Source: RGIG1828 sp045586905
GTDB taxonomy: Bacteria; Bacillota; Clostridia; UMGS1810
Reading direction: 5' to 3'
Length of the DNA: 20,140 bases
Assembly: GCA_045586905.1 (NCBI GenBank)
Contig: JAZNBF010000093.1
Span: 1 to 20,140 of the forward strand
Below are positions 9,101 through 15,319 of this stretch, piece after piece. Within the stretch, counting starts at the first letter, position 1. Every line of letters starts with the position of its first letter. Made by a program: the position numbers and the translations under genes. The notes below the pieces were generated by a model. That model saw only the letters and a list, made by a program, of their open reading frames with translations, was not told the origin of the DNA and made no database searches.

Positions 9101-9690
9101 TTCTCGATGTAGGATATCAGGACAGCTCATACCCGACAATATATACCACAGTATTTCTTCCAAGACTCGACGGTGTAACTGTCTCGACTAAGGATGTTCT
9201 CTATTCCAAAACGGAAGACGGAGTAATAACTGAGCTTATTTTAAACAACGTCACGGGTGATGCTTTTTCCTACGGGGTAGTTTTGTCATCGCACACATCG
9301 GGCACAGGCTTCAACACATCAGGCTCATACAGTGTCGATATTGGCGGCAACACCTACACCTACACGGGCGGAGCTGTGGCAAATGTCAAAAAAGGCGCTG
9401 TTGTAAAAACTGCACTCTCGGGCAACCGGATACAGTATCTTTTCAGACTAAGTCCTCAGAGTGTAAATATCAAAGAATGTGACTTCACATCCATCACACT
9501 CTCAAACGGTAAAAAACACCTGCTTGCAGAAGATGTTACGGTATATAAAATAACTTCCAACTCAACCTATACACTTCTGCCGGTATCTGAGCTGTATGAT
9601 AATCTTGACGATTATTCATACAGCACAATCTACACCGACGACACCGGCTTTTCAAAGGGCAGAGTAAGAGTGATTGTTTTAGGAAAATAA
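6121..9690 (+). CDS. Secreted S-layer-homology protein with two tandem ~445-residue modules
   Basis: A 1189-residue exported protein. A signal peptide (residues 1-25, cleavage likely after AMA) is followed by an SLH region (~32-170) that probably anchors the protein to cell-wall polymers. Its best repeat runs from FADCTSDLWA (starting F83) through ASPYIKVAAERG. Next is a beta-rich region without a recognised domain (~200-475). Residues ~481-897 repeat the whole arrangement: EFAKMAV occurs ending near 63 and 509, SLVG at 237 and 683, and an IYYS-SL-TVFAY block near 381 and 825. The second SLH part is more worn; the W of the WA motif is lost. The last ~290 residues are unique and beta-rich. ATG 6121 was chosen for its AGGAGG at 6108-6113 and the signal peptide. 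An upstream in-frame ATG at 5968 would lie inside the permease gene and bury the signal peptide. Confidence 0.88.
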   Translation: MKHKITAIILCICLLSSFFTPLAMAEDTSDPMELLKAIGVLSGDTDGNMRPNDLVTRAEFAKMAVLLSPHKREVMPNVSISVFADCTSDLWASPYIKVAAERGIIQGFPEGFFKPYDTITYAQAVTVALKLLGYTDEDFGNTYPEPQLGMAQALKLNDGVYKSAGDALSRMEVSRIFSNTLTTKSKNSNSDYITQIDYTLVNDCILIATHSENASVMSGKIYTSTGEYTISSDFDSSLVGHKGTALVTKEGRLVTLFDITSYPQRCAVYGASASLVTTYSQGRMATLDCDDATPSFFNLQKTTFSSVRTSLATGDALTIGKSEDGSIDYIIVGDNDFDGPHTVKTNGALPLRISSSDVSFVKNGEKSSLSDIKANDIIYYSASLATVFAYNKKVSGTYSHAVPNTASPKSIVVSGSSYSIESPLAFSKLCSSSGIDIGDHIVLFLGKDGKIADVLTDSAFSEADTELHPDKTEDDTISEDLAILEALDAISLDTYNPDATVTRGEFAKMAVMSSLHRNKVSLGTKLSIFPDCTASHPATPYIKIAVENGLMSAFSSGRFMPDDPIIYAYLLDTALKILGYTSADMPDFPAGQISLAQNIGLIENPPTEPFAAAPAKDVAKILSNVLCTSQKSGSQKMIEAMGYKYYDSCVMIATSNENSSVSYGKVKTSQGTFTIDPNSFDYSLVGKSGQLLTLSEKVVMFNKNHSSYVEATVHSTLPGGIAVMSADGIKSILVPKNLVAYANAEKSNFEKVKDTISMGDTLTVYYDEEGRADYLFADTNSLSGPYLCTGDNWYQSISGATASTKLIRNGKETERLYLYDVIYYSRSLDTVFAYDNKVTGIFEDATPSKTAPDTITVSGVSYALSASGVIDSDINYGDNITLCLGRDAKAVFGYTSKNQSLAGYLISTGIKEFKNSNGEAYTSMYASFVLPDGSKIDCATDADYDGWINKAVGITFENSRAKITGASSGTSVYGTVDAEKCTIGSTRVSPDVKILDVGYQDSSYPTIYTTVFLPRLDGVTVSTKDVLYSKTEDGVITELILNNVTGDAFSYGVVLSSHTSGTGFNTSGSYSVDIGGNTYTYTGGAVANVKKGAVVKTALSGNRIQYLFRLSPQSVNIKECDFTSITLSNGKKHLLAEDVTVYKITSNSTYTLLPVSELYDNLDDYSYSTIYTDDTGFSKGRVRVIVLGK

Positions 9691-9691
9691 C

Positions 9692-9729
9692 AAAAAACCT
9701 GAAGATGAATTTTCATCTTCAGGTTTTTT
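9692..9729. terminator. Bidirectional terminator between the SLH gene and serA
   Basis: An 11-bp perfect stem, CCTGAAGATGA (9698-9708) with 9713-9723 and an ATTT loop, is flanked by six A's and six T's. It therefore ends in a U run on either strand. It lies between convergent stop codons, 1 base after the SLH gene and 11 bases from the end of serA. Confidence 0.9.
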
Positions 9730-9740
9730 AGATATTTTAA

Positions 9741-10904
9741 TTATGCTTCAATAATTCTTACCTTGCACACACCGTCGAGGGCTGCAATTGCATCAATGAT
9801 AGCTTTAGGATCAGAATCAACATCAACTATTGTGTATCCGTTGTCTTTCTTTGTTTTTGTTTCAGCCTGTGCTGTTTCAACACCTGCATTTTTGAAACAT
9901 TCTGCTATGAGAGATGGCATGTTGTCATTTGCCTTGTGAGCTACGGTCACTCTGTATTTGTTACCCATCTGAAGCACGAGATTGGGGTAGTTAACGGAAT
10001 TTACAATATTACCGAATCTTATAAAATCAGAAAGTTCTTTTGCTGCCATAACAGCACAGTTGTCTTCCGATTCGGGAGTGGATGCACCAAGGTGGGGGAT
10101 GTTGATGACATTGTCCATGCCGAGAGTTTCTTCGCTTGGGAAGTCTACCACATATGATGCGATAACTCCGTCATCAATTGCTTTTTTGAGAGCAGTAGAG
10201 TCCACAAGCTCGCCTCTTGAGAAGTTGAGAAGGCGAGAGCCTTTTTTCATTGCACCAAAAAGCTCTTCGCCAACGATGCCTCTTGTAGCATCATTTAGTG
10301 GCATATGCATTGTGAGGTAGTCACAGTCACTCACAAGGTCTTTAAGGTCTGCCTTTATTTCAACATTGCCAAGCTTTTTGGCGGCTTCTTCAGAAATAAA
10401 CGGGTCATAACCCACAACTTCCATTCCAAGAGCCTGAGCAATAATTGCAACCTTTGCACCGATTGCGCCAAGACCTGCCACAGCAAGTTTTTTGCCGAGG
10501 ATTTCAGGGCCTGCAAATGCGCTTTTTCCTTTTTCAACAAGTGCACCCACGTTGTCGCCTTCGCCCTTTAAGCCTTTTGCCCATTCTATACTGTCGGTGA
10601 TTTTTCTTGATGCAAGAAGTAGTCCTGCAATGGTGAGCTCTGCAACAGCGTTTGCATTTGCACCGGGAGTGTTAAACACAACAATGCCTTTTTCTGAGCA
10701 TTTGTCAATCGGGATGTTGTTTGTTCCTGCGCCTGCTCTTGCCACGCACTTGAGGTTGTCGCCAAGCTCCATGTCGTGCATCTTAAAGCTTCTCAGGATT
10801 ATTGCATCAGGATTTTTAACTTCGTCAGTTACTTTAAAAATCTTATCATCTAACTTTTCAAGACCGCAGCTTGCAATCTTGTTCAGTGTCAATACTTCAA
10901 ACAT
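9741..10904 (-). CDS. serA: D-3-phosphoglycerate dehydrogenase
   Basis: A 387-residue cytoplasmic enzyme that oxidises 3-phosphoglycerate to 3-phosphohydroxypyruvate with NAD+, the first step of serine synthesis. The NAD-binding GLGAIG (144-149) is followed by an acidic residue, D167, at the end of the second strand. The D-2-hydroxyacid dehydrogenase catalytic residues are R230 (in NFSRGELVD), E258/E259 and H271 (in IPHLGAST). A C-terminal ACT-like regulatory domain starts near 318, where serine feedback would be expected. This is the short form with a single ACT domain. GGAGG at 10913-10917 sets the start. It lies 18 bases downstream of serC, clearly one operon. The closely spaced E and H suggest a short loop relative to the E. 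coli enzyme. Confidence 0.95.
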   Translation of the reverse strand: MFEVLTLNKIASCGLEKLDDKIFKVTDEVKNPDAIILRSFKMHDMELGDNLKCVARAGAGTNNIPIDKCSEKGIVVFNTPGANANAVAELTIAGLLLASRKITDSIEWAKGLKGEGDNVGALVEKGKSAFAGPEILGKKLAVAGLGAIGAKVAIIAQALGMEVVGYDPFISEEAAKKLGNVEIKADLKDLVSDCDYLTMHMPLNDATRGIVGEELFGAMKKGSRLLNFSRGELVDSTALKKAIDDGVIASYVVDFPSEETLGMDNVINIPHLGASTPESEDNCAVMAAKELSDFIRFGNIVNSVNYPNLVLQMGNKYRVTVAHKANDNMPSLIAECFKNAGVETAQAETKTKKDNGYTIVDVDSDPKAIIDAIAALDGVCKVRIIEA

Positions 10905-10922
10905 TTTCCTTGCCTCCGGATT

Positions 10923-12008
10923 TTATTTGTTTTCCTCTTCAAACTTTTTCATGAAGTCAACGAGAGCCTGCACGCCTTCAACAGGCATAGCATTGTAGAT
11001 GCTTGCTCTCATACCGCCAACCGATCTGTGACCTTTGAGGTTAACAAAGCCATTGGCAGTAGCTTCTTTGATGAATTTTGCATTGAGTTCGTCACTGCCT
11101 GTTACAAAAGGTACGTTCATGAGTGAACGGTCTTTTTTGTCGGCAACAGTTGCAGAGAACATTTTGCTTTCATCAAGGAAAGAGTAGAGAATTTCAGCTT
11201 TTTTGAGGTTGGTTTTATGCATTGCATCAATACCACCGTTTTCTTTGAGCCATTCACATACGAGCTTGCAGATGTAGATGGGGTAAGTTGGGGGAGTGTT
11301 AAACATAGAACCGTTTTCGGAATGTGTCTTGTAGTCAAACATGGTGGGGCAGATGTCTGCTGCATTACCGATGAGGTCTTCTCTTATGATGACAACGGTA
11401 AGACCTGCAGGAGCCATGTTTTTCTGAGCACCGGCATAAATGAGACCGAATTTTGACACATCAACGGGTTCTGAGAGAATGCATGAAGACATATCTGCAA
11501 CAAGCACTGCATCGCCAACATCGGGCACAGAGTCATATTTTGTACCGTAAATGGTGTTGTTGTATGTAATGTGAACGTAATCTGCATCGGGGCTGAAGGT
11601 GTTTTTATCCAATTTGGGAATATAGTTAAACACTTTGTCTTCCGAAGATGCAACTATTTTTGCTTCGCCATATCTTGCAGCTTCCTTCTGAGCTTTTTTA
11701 GACCAAAGGCCTGTGAGCACATAATCGGCCTTTTTGTTTTTACCGTAAAGGTTTAGAGGAATCATTGCAAACTGGCTTGATGCGCCACCCTGCAAAAAGA
11801 GTACCTTGTAGTTTGACGGAATGTTTAAAAGTTCTCTGAGGAGTGCTTCACAATCATCTATGATTTTCTGATAATCTGATGAACGGTGACTCATCTCCAT
11901 AACTGACATTCCTGAATCTCCGTAGCACATCATCTCTGCCTGCGCTTTCTCGAGAACGGACACAGGAAGCACAGACGGTCCTGCTGAAAAGTTGTAAACT
12001 CTGTTCAT
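10923..12008 (-). CDS. serC: Phosphoserine aminotransferase
   Basis: A 361-residue PLP enzyme that converts 3-phosphohydroxypyruvate and glutamate to phosphoserine and 2-oxoglutarate. It also acts in pyridoxal phosphate synthesis in some bacteria. The N-terminal NFSAGPSVLP and SHRSSDY segments are family signatures. GGASSQF (74-80) contacts the cofactor phosphate, and K196 in AGAQKNMAP is the Schiff-base lysine. The length is normal for the family. The start has AAGGAT upstream at about 12017-12022 and a short leader of roughly 30 bases. It is the first gene of serC-serA; serB, the phosphoserine phosphatase, is not in this window. Confidence 0.97.
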   Translation of the reverse strand: MNRVYNFSAGPSVLPVSVLEKAQAEMMCYGDSGMSVMEMSHRSSDYQKIIDDCEALLRELLNIPSNYKVLFLQGGASSQFAMIPLNLYGKNKKADYVLTGLWSKKAQKEAARYGEAKIVASSEDKVFNYIPKLDKNTFSPDADYVHITYNNTIYGTKYDSVPDVGDAVLVADMSSCILSEPVDVSKFGLIYAGAQKNMAPAGLTVVIIREDLIGNAADICPTMFDYKTHSENGSMFNTPPTYPIYICKLVCEWLKENGGIDAMHKTNLKKAEILYSFLDESKMFSATVADKKDRSLMNVPFVTGSDELNAKFIKEATANGFVNLKGHRSVGGMRASIYNAMPVEGVQALVDFMKKFEEENK

Positions 12009-12044
12009 TAATTATCATCCTTTCAAAATTTAAATTTACATTAT

Positions 12045-12073
12045 ATTATATACATTCGAACTTGTTTTGTCAA
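12045..12073 (-). promoter_or_regulatory. Perfect-consensus sigma-A promoter of serC-serA
   Basis: Read on the - strand: TTGACA (12073-12068), 17-base spacer, TATAAT (12050-12045). Both boxes and the spacing match the consensus exactly. The start site would be near 12038, leaving a leader of about 30 bases. That is too short for a T-box or riboswitch. Confidence 0.88.
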
Positions 12074-12156
12074 TGTAAACATAGACAAAATATATGCACC
12101 AAAAGCAAAAAAAGTAAATCTTTATAAGAAAACTTAAAAAAACCGAAAAAAATATC

Positions 12157-12185
12157 TTGACAATGGGCAATATAAGTGCTATAAT
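12157..12185 (+). promoter_or_regulatory. Perfect-consensus sigma-A promoter of tRNA-Gln
   Basis: TTGACA (12157-12162), 17-base spacer, TATAAT (12180-12185). The predicted start is near 12192, about 22 bases before the tRNA. It diverges from the serC promoter; the two -35 boxes are 83 bases apart. Confidence 0.88.
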
Positions 12186-12213
12186 GCCATTTGTACATTT
12201 GAGAAATACATAT

Positions 12214-12287
12214 AGCGCTGTCGCCAAGTTGGTAAGGCACCGGATTCTGATTCCGGCATTTCGGAGGTTCGAGTCCTTCCAGCGCTG
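12214..12287 (+). tRNA. tRNA-Gln (anticodon CTG)
   Basis: A complete cloverleaf can be drawn by hand. The acceptor stem AGCGCTG (12214-12220) pairs perfectly with CAGCGCT (12280-12286), with discriminator G12287. The D arm has GCC/GGC. The anticodon stem CCGGA/TCCGG encloses TTCTGAT, giving anticodon CTG, which reads the Gln codon CAG. The T arm is GGAGG-TTCGAGT-CCTTC with one G-T pair. The D-arm and anticodon sequences closely resemble known bacterial glutamine tRNAs. The variable loop CATTTC has 6 bases, one more than usual. CCA is not encoded, as is common in Bacillota. Its 3' end is duplicated 200 bases downstream. Confidence 0.93.
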
Positions 12288-12356
12288 TAAAAAGAAAAGT
12301 CGCCTTTGGGCGACTTTTTCTTTTTACCACAAGATAAAAGGACTCGAACCTTGAGA
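12273..12356 (+). repeat. 84-bp direct repeat, copy 1 (tRNA-Gln 3' end plus terminator)
   Basis: It covers the last 15 bases of tRNA-Gln, the terminator hairpin and 35-40 bases beyond, ending TTGAGA. Copy 2 lies exactly 200 bases downstream and differs at only three positions, near 12288-12292, between tRNA end and terminator. This copy is the one attached to the working tRNA. The sequence beyond the terminator holds a 14-base inverted copy of the tRNA T arm (12338-12351 against 12265-12278). Confidence 0.9.
12295..12325 (+). terminator. Rho-independent terminator of tRNA-Gln
   Basis: The stem GTCGCC (12299-12304) pairs with GGCGAC (12309-12314) around a TTTG loop. It extends through flanking A's and T's and ends in the T-rich run 12315-12325. 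It begins about 8 bases after the tRNA. A second exact copy lies at 12499-12514 within the repeat. Confidence 0.88.
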
Positions 12357-12473
12357 AGGTACGAGCGGGAATAAAACAGTCCGGGTGACTGTTTTATAGC
12401 GAGTAGGGGCGAGCCGGGTACTGTGGCGAAGCCACGGTCGGCAAAGCCATTCGGATTGCGAAGCAATACGATG
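12343..12473. other. Chain of hairpins between the two repeat copies
   Basis: Four consecutive inverted repeats nearly fill this segment. Bases 12343-12352 pair with 12356-12365 (9 of 10 positions, GAG loop). Bases 12371-12381 pair with 12387-12397 (11 of 11, CGGGT loop). Bases 12413-12427 pair with 12431-12442 (12 pairs with a 3-base bulge, GAA loop). Bases 12448-12459 pair with 12463-12473 (imperfect, GAA loop). The last two tips both read GCGAAGC. No protein gene is supported here. It may be a structured RNA or a non-coding palindromic repeat element; function unknown. Confidence 0.7.
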
Positions 12474-12556
12474 TCCTTCCAGCGCTGCAGACAGAAAAGT
12501 CGCCTTTGGGCGACTTTTTCTTTTTACCACAAGATAAAAGGACTCGAACCTTGAGA
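12473..12556 (+). repeat. 84-bp direct repeat, copy 2 (tRNA 3' remnant plus terminator)
   Basis: It starts with GTCCTTCCAGCGCTG, the tRNA-Gln 3' end, but no D arm, anticodon or 5' acceptor strand precedes it, so it is not a tRNA gene. The terminator hairpin (12499-12514) and the inverted T-arm copy (12538-12551) are intact. It ends about 40 bases before the MgtC promoter. It may have arisen by duplication, by excision or insertion at the tRNA 3' end, or as one unit of a dispersed repeat family. Confidence 0.9.
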
Positions 12557-12597
12557 ATCCCAAATTTTACATTTTGGTGACTAAAGTGATATATATA

Positions 12598-12626
12598 TTG
12601 AATTAGTTCATAAATTATGGTATAGT
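12598..12626 (+). promoter_or_regulatory. Promoter of the MgtC/SapB gene
   Basis: TTGAAT (12598-12603), 17-base spacer, TATAGT (12621-12626). The leader would be about 24 bases, too short for a magnesium riboswitch. Confidence 0.65.
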
Positions 12627-12656
12627 ATTTTATATATAAAAAGGAGTTGCTGTTTT

Positions 12657-13331
12657 GTGAATATTTTAACATTGTCATTCTGGCTGCCACAGCTGGAACT
12701 CATAGTCAGACTTATTGTCGCCTCGGTTTGCGGCTATATAATAGGTTTTGAGAGAAACACACACAAAAAAGAAGCAGGCATCCGTACCCACATTATCGTG
12801 GCAATTGCCTCTTGTCTTATGATGGAAATTTCAAAATATGGTTTTGCCGACATTGGCGACTTTGACGGTGCGCGTCTTGCTGCTCAGGTTGTATCGGGCA
12901 TTGGTTTTCTCGGCGCAGGCATGATTTTTGTGCAGAAGAATTCTGTCAAAGGTCTCACCACTGCCGCAGGCATATGGGCAACATCAGGCATTGGCATGGC
13001 AATAGGCGGAGGCATGTATGTTATCGGTATAGTAACAACCCTTCTCATCATGCTTTTGCAGATTCTCTTCCATAAGCGCATCAGCTTTCTCCGACATCTC
13101 ACCTTTGAAACCATCATTTTCCACATGAAAGATTGTCCCGAGGCGCTCAGCGTAGCCAAAAGATTGCTTGAAGAGAATAACCTCTCTGCAAGTGACATTT
13201 CCTTTTTTAAAAAAGAAGGCGATTTTATCCGCATAGAAATGCAGGTTTCATGCAGTCACGGTTTTGATATGTTAGAATTCATAAATCGTGCCAGTCAGGA
13301 AGAAATGGTGCTGGCAGTATATAACTCCTGA
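12657..13331 (+). CDS. MgtC/SapB family membrane protein
   Basis: A 224-residue integral membrane protein. The N-terminal ~130 residues carry the MgtC pattern: a hydrophobic helix, GFERNTHKKEAGIRTH, then AAQVVSGIGFLGAG and the VKGLTTAAGIWATSGIGMA segment, with further helices. The C-terminal ~80 residues form a soluble, ACT-like domain, as in the longer family members. In pathogens MgtC affects F-type ATPase and survival at low magnesium or in macrophages. In other bacteria the role is unsettled, so only the family is assigned. The start codon is GTG, supported by AAGGAG at 12641-12646; no ATG lies nearby in frame. Codons are like the neighbours and nothing suggests transfer. Confidence 0.92.
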   Translation: MNILTLSFWLPQLELIVRLIVASVCGYIIGFERNTHKKEAGIRTHIIVAIASCLMMEISKYGFADIGDFDGARLAAQVVSGIGFLGAGMIFVQKNSVKGLTTAAGIWATSGIGMAIGGGMYVIGIVTTLLIMLLQILFHKRISFLRHLTFETIIFHMKDCPEALSVAKRLLEENNLSASDISFFKKEGDFIRIEMQVSCSHGFDMLEFINRASQEEMVLAVYNS

Positions 13332-13333
13332 TG

Positions 13334-13363
13334 TTGCAATCGGAACCTTTTTTGTGATAAAAT
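13334..13363 (+). promoter_or_regulatory. Possible promoter of the SseB-like/lipoprotein pair
   Basis: TTGCAA (13334-13339), 18-base spacer, TAAAAT (13358-13363), directly after the MgtC stop codon. No terminator separates the two genes, so read-through from the MgtC promoter is also possible. Confidence 0.4.
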
Positions 13364-13411
13364 AAATCAAAAGAAAATACATAATCCAACTCATGCGAGG
13401 AGGTAATTATA

Positions 13412-14566
13412 TTGTTTGGCAAAAACAAAAAACACCAGGAACTCGAACTCAGTCTTGAACGCGAACGCGAACAGCAAAGACAAGCTGAGGAAAAAGAGCG
13501 TCAGGAAAAGCTCAAAAGGGAGATAGAAGAAGCTGAGGCACTGGCTGCCGAAAATATGAAAAATAATACTCCGTACAGATTTTCAACTCCCGACCCCATG
13601 CCCAAAGAGCTTGTGGCAGTTCTTAAAGAAATGCTCAAAAAGCTTTTCCCCGATGCAAAAAAAGCATATCTTGTCTACACCCAATATGAAGAAAAAGCAG
13701 GCTATCTCCTTGTTGTCGACATAGATGCCCGATTCCATAAAATAATCAATCTCTATCTCGACAGTAAGACTCAAAAAGTGCGCAATGGCTTGCCGATAGA
13801 CAGCATTCTCTATTCCCGTTCGGGTGCTCTCACAGAGGGCATGCAGCCTTTCTATCAGAAAGAGGGCGCCGACCTCGGTGCCAAGCCGGGAGCTTTTCCC
13901 GGTCTGTCTTCTCTGGACATATCTTCGGGTTTTTCGTTTGATGATATTTTAGGCTTCGAATCGGCCATAGACAGTCTCGATTCAAAAGAAACCGATGACG
14001 AAACAGCTTCTGAAGAGTCAGGTGAAACTGAAGAAGTTTTGACTGATGAAGAAAATCCAAAAGACGACAATCTTCAGCATGATGAAGACTTTTCTGCCGA
14101 TGAAGCCGAACAGGTGGAATTTAAAATAGAAGATGAACCTGTCAAGGTAAAACCCGAAACCAAGCAGCAGCTTTTTGCACTTATGACAAGAGCAGGCAAA
14201 CTCAGTGCCGAAGAAGGTCACGATGTTGAAATCGCAGGTTTTGGCGAATTTGAATTCTATATACCCTACACACTTGACGATGCAAATGCCAAACCCGAGC
14301 AAATCGTATCAGAGTGTCCCAACGAGGCACATTTGTTCCATCTCATAAACCGTGACACCGGCATAAAAGCAACAGTATTCTTCACCGACGAAGAAAACGC
14401 AGTGAGCTTTGCCGACTCTCATGGTTGCGGTCTTGCAAAAATGAAATATTCCGACTATAAGAAATCTCTTTCTGCCGGCACAATTCTTTCGCCGGCTGCC
14501 GAAGGCATCATTATCAACCCCGATGGCGAGCAGATTTTGCTTCCGCCCGATTATCCACTTCTGTAA
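13412..14566 (+). CDS. SseB-like protein with apparently permuted domains
   Basis: A 384-residue soluble protein. Residues 1-50 are a highly charged, probably coiled-coil stretch. Residues ~58-150 resemble the C-terminal domain of SseB: PKELVAVLKEML, AKKAYLVY, YLLVVDID, GLPIDSILYS and the closing PFYQK. An acidic, disordered-looking linker rich in D and E spans ~177-243. Residues ~250-384 resemble the SseB N-terminal domain: VFFTDEENAVSFA, a short motif near YSDYKK, then GIIINPDGEQILLP. In E. coli SseB these domains come in the opposite order. SseB there affects serine sensitivity; its biochemical role is unknown. The start codon is TTG, with AGGAGG 8 bases upstream (13398-13403). A lipoprotein gene follows after 21 bases. 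The domain calls rest on remembered family patterns. Confidence 0.7.
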   Translation: MFGKNKKHQELELSLEREREQQRQAEEKERQEKLKREIEEAEALAAENMKNNTPYRFSTPDPMPKELVAVLKEMLKKLFPDAKKAYLVYTQYEEKAGYLLVVDIDARFHKIINLYLDSKTQKVRNGLPIDSILYSRSGALTEGMQPFYQKEGADLGAKPGAFPGLSSLDISSGFSFDDILGFESAIDSLDSKETDDETASEESGETEEVLTDEENPKDDNLQHDEDFSADEAEQVEFKIEDEPVKVKPETKQQLFALMTRAGKLSAEEGHDVEIAGFGEFEFYIPYTLDDANAKPEQIVSECPNEAHLFHLINRDTGIKATVFFTDEENAVSFADSHGCGLAKMKYSDYKKSLSAGTILSPAAEGIIINPDGEQILLPPDYPLL

Positions 14567-14587
14567 TTGAGCAAAGGATGTGTATTC

Positions 14588-15310
14588 ATGAAAGCATCTG
14601 AAAAAATCTTGTCACTTTTGGTTTGTATTCTTCTTACCATCTCACTTTTTGCATCGTGTGCATCCAAAAAAAATGAGGTAGGTGAAGATGCAGGCCTTTC
14701 TGAGGAAGAAATAAATTCTCAATACGAGGAATATGTTAAAGGTGAAAAAGAGGGACTTTTGCCCGAAGGCTACAACCCAATCACCGACAGTTTTACAACT
14801 GTTGATTTTCAGTTTACCATGACCGACGACACCCTTGCTTTCAATCTTCCCGAAAATTCCTTCACCACCATAACACCCACCTTGGCAAAATATGGATTTT
14901 TAGATTCATCCGTTTCGGGAGACAGCTTTGAGGGAAGCTTCAAAACAGCCAAAGGAATAAGCTTTTCAAACACTGTTTCCGAATTCCTCGCGTCCTACAA
15001 GCTTGATGGCAAATATATTCTTTGTTATGTTTCCGAAGGTATCTACACCCCCTTCGAGGGCAATACCAATGCCAAAAGGATAAGCTTTGGTTTTTCCTCT
15101 CTCGACGGGCTGGCGTTTTCACCGCTTTCTTCCGAAACACTCCTGCCTCTGCTTCTTAACAGGGGAGAAGGAGCTTTTTCCGATGCCGATGCCCAAAAGG
15201 TTCTTGGCGAAAATCAGACAGTTGCAATCATAGATGTTGTTCCTCAAGATGACGGATTTATGTCTGTGTTTACAGTGACTCGCTTCGATAAAACTGAAAA
15301 AGCTGAATAA
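14588..15310 (+). CDS. Putative lipoprotein of unknown function
   Basis: A 240-residue exported protein without a recognised domain. Residues 1-24 are a lipoprotein-type signal peptide: K6, a hydrophobic core, then LFASC with C24 as the probable lipidated cysteine. The lipobox is slightly atypical (F at -3). After an acidic spacer the rest alternates short polar and beta-type segments, as in many small extracellular lipoproteins. ATG 14588 was chosen because AAAGGA (14573-14578) lies at a good distance. A TTG at 14567, directly after the previous stop, would add seven residues before the signal peptide. It is probably co-transcribed with the SseB-like gene and is followed by a strong terminator. 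Confidence 0.8.
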   Translation: MKASEKILSLLVCILLTISLFASCASKKNEVGEDAGLSEEEINSQYEEYVKGEKEGLLPEGYNPITDSFTTVDFQFTMTDDTLAFNLPENSFTTITPTLAKYGFLDSSVSGDSFEGSFKTAKGISFSNTVSEFLASYKLDGKYILCYVSEGIYTPFEGNTNAKRISFGFSSLDGLAFSPLSSETLLPLLLNRGEGAFSDADAQKVLGENQTVAIIDVVPQDDGFMSVFTVTRFDKTEKAE

Positions 15311-15319
15311 AACACTATG

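Noticed and set aside
12009..12044. T-box or serine-responsive leader before serC
   Set aside because: The leader is only about 30 bases, too short for a T-box.
12357..12472. Second tRNA gene between the repeat copies
   Set aside because: Only the last 15 bases of the tRNA are present in copy 2; no D arm, anticodon loop or 5' acceptor strand can be found upstream.
12627..12656. Magnesium riboswitch before the MgtC-family gene
   Set aside because: Promoter and start codon are about 30 bases apart, leaving no room for one.
12036..12690. Overlapping - strand open frames across the tRNA and repeats
   Set aside because: They translate the tRNA, terminator and hairpins, share peptide pieces only because the DNA is repeated, and lack start signals.
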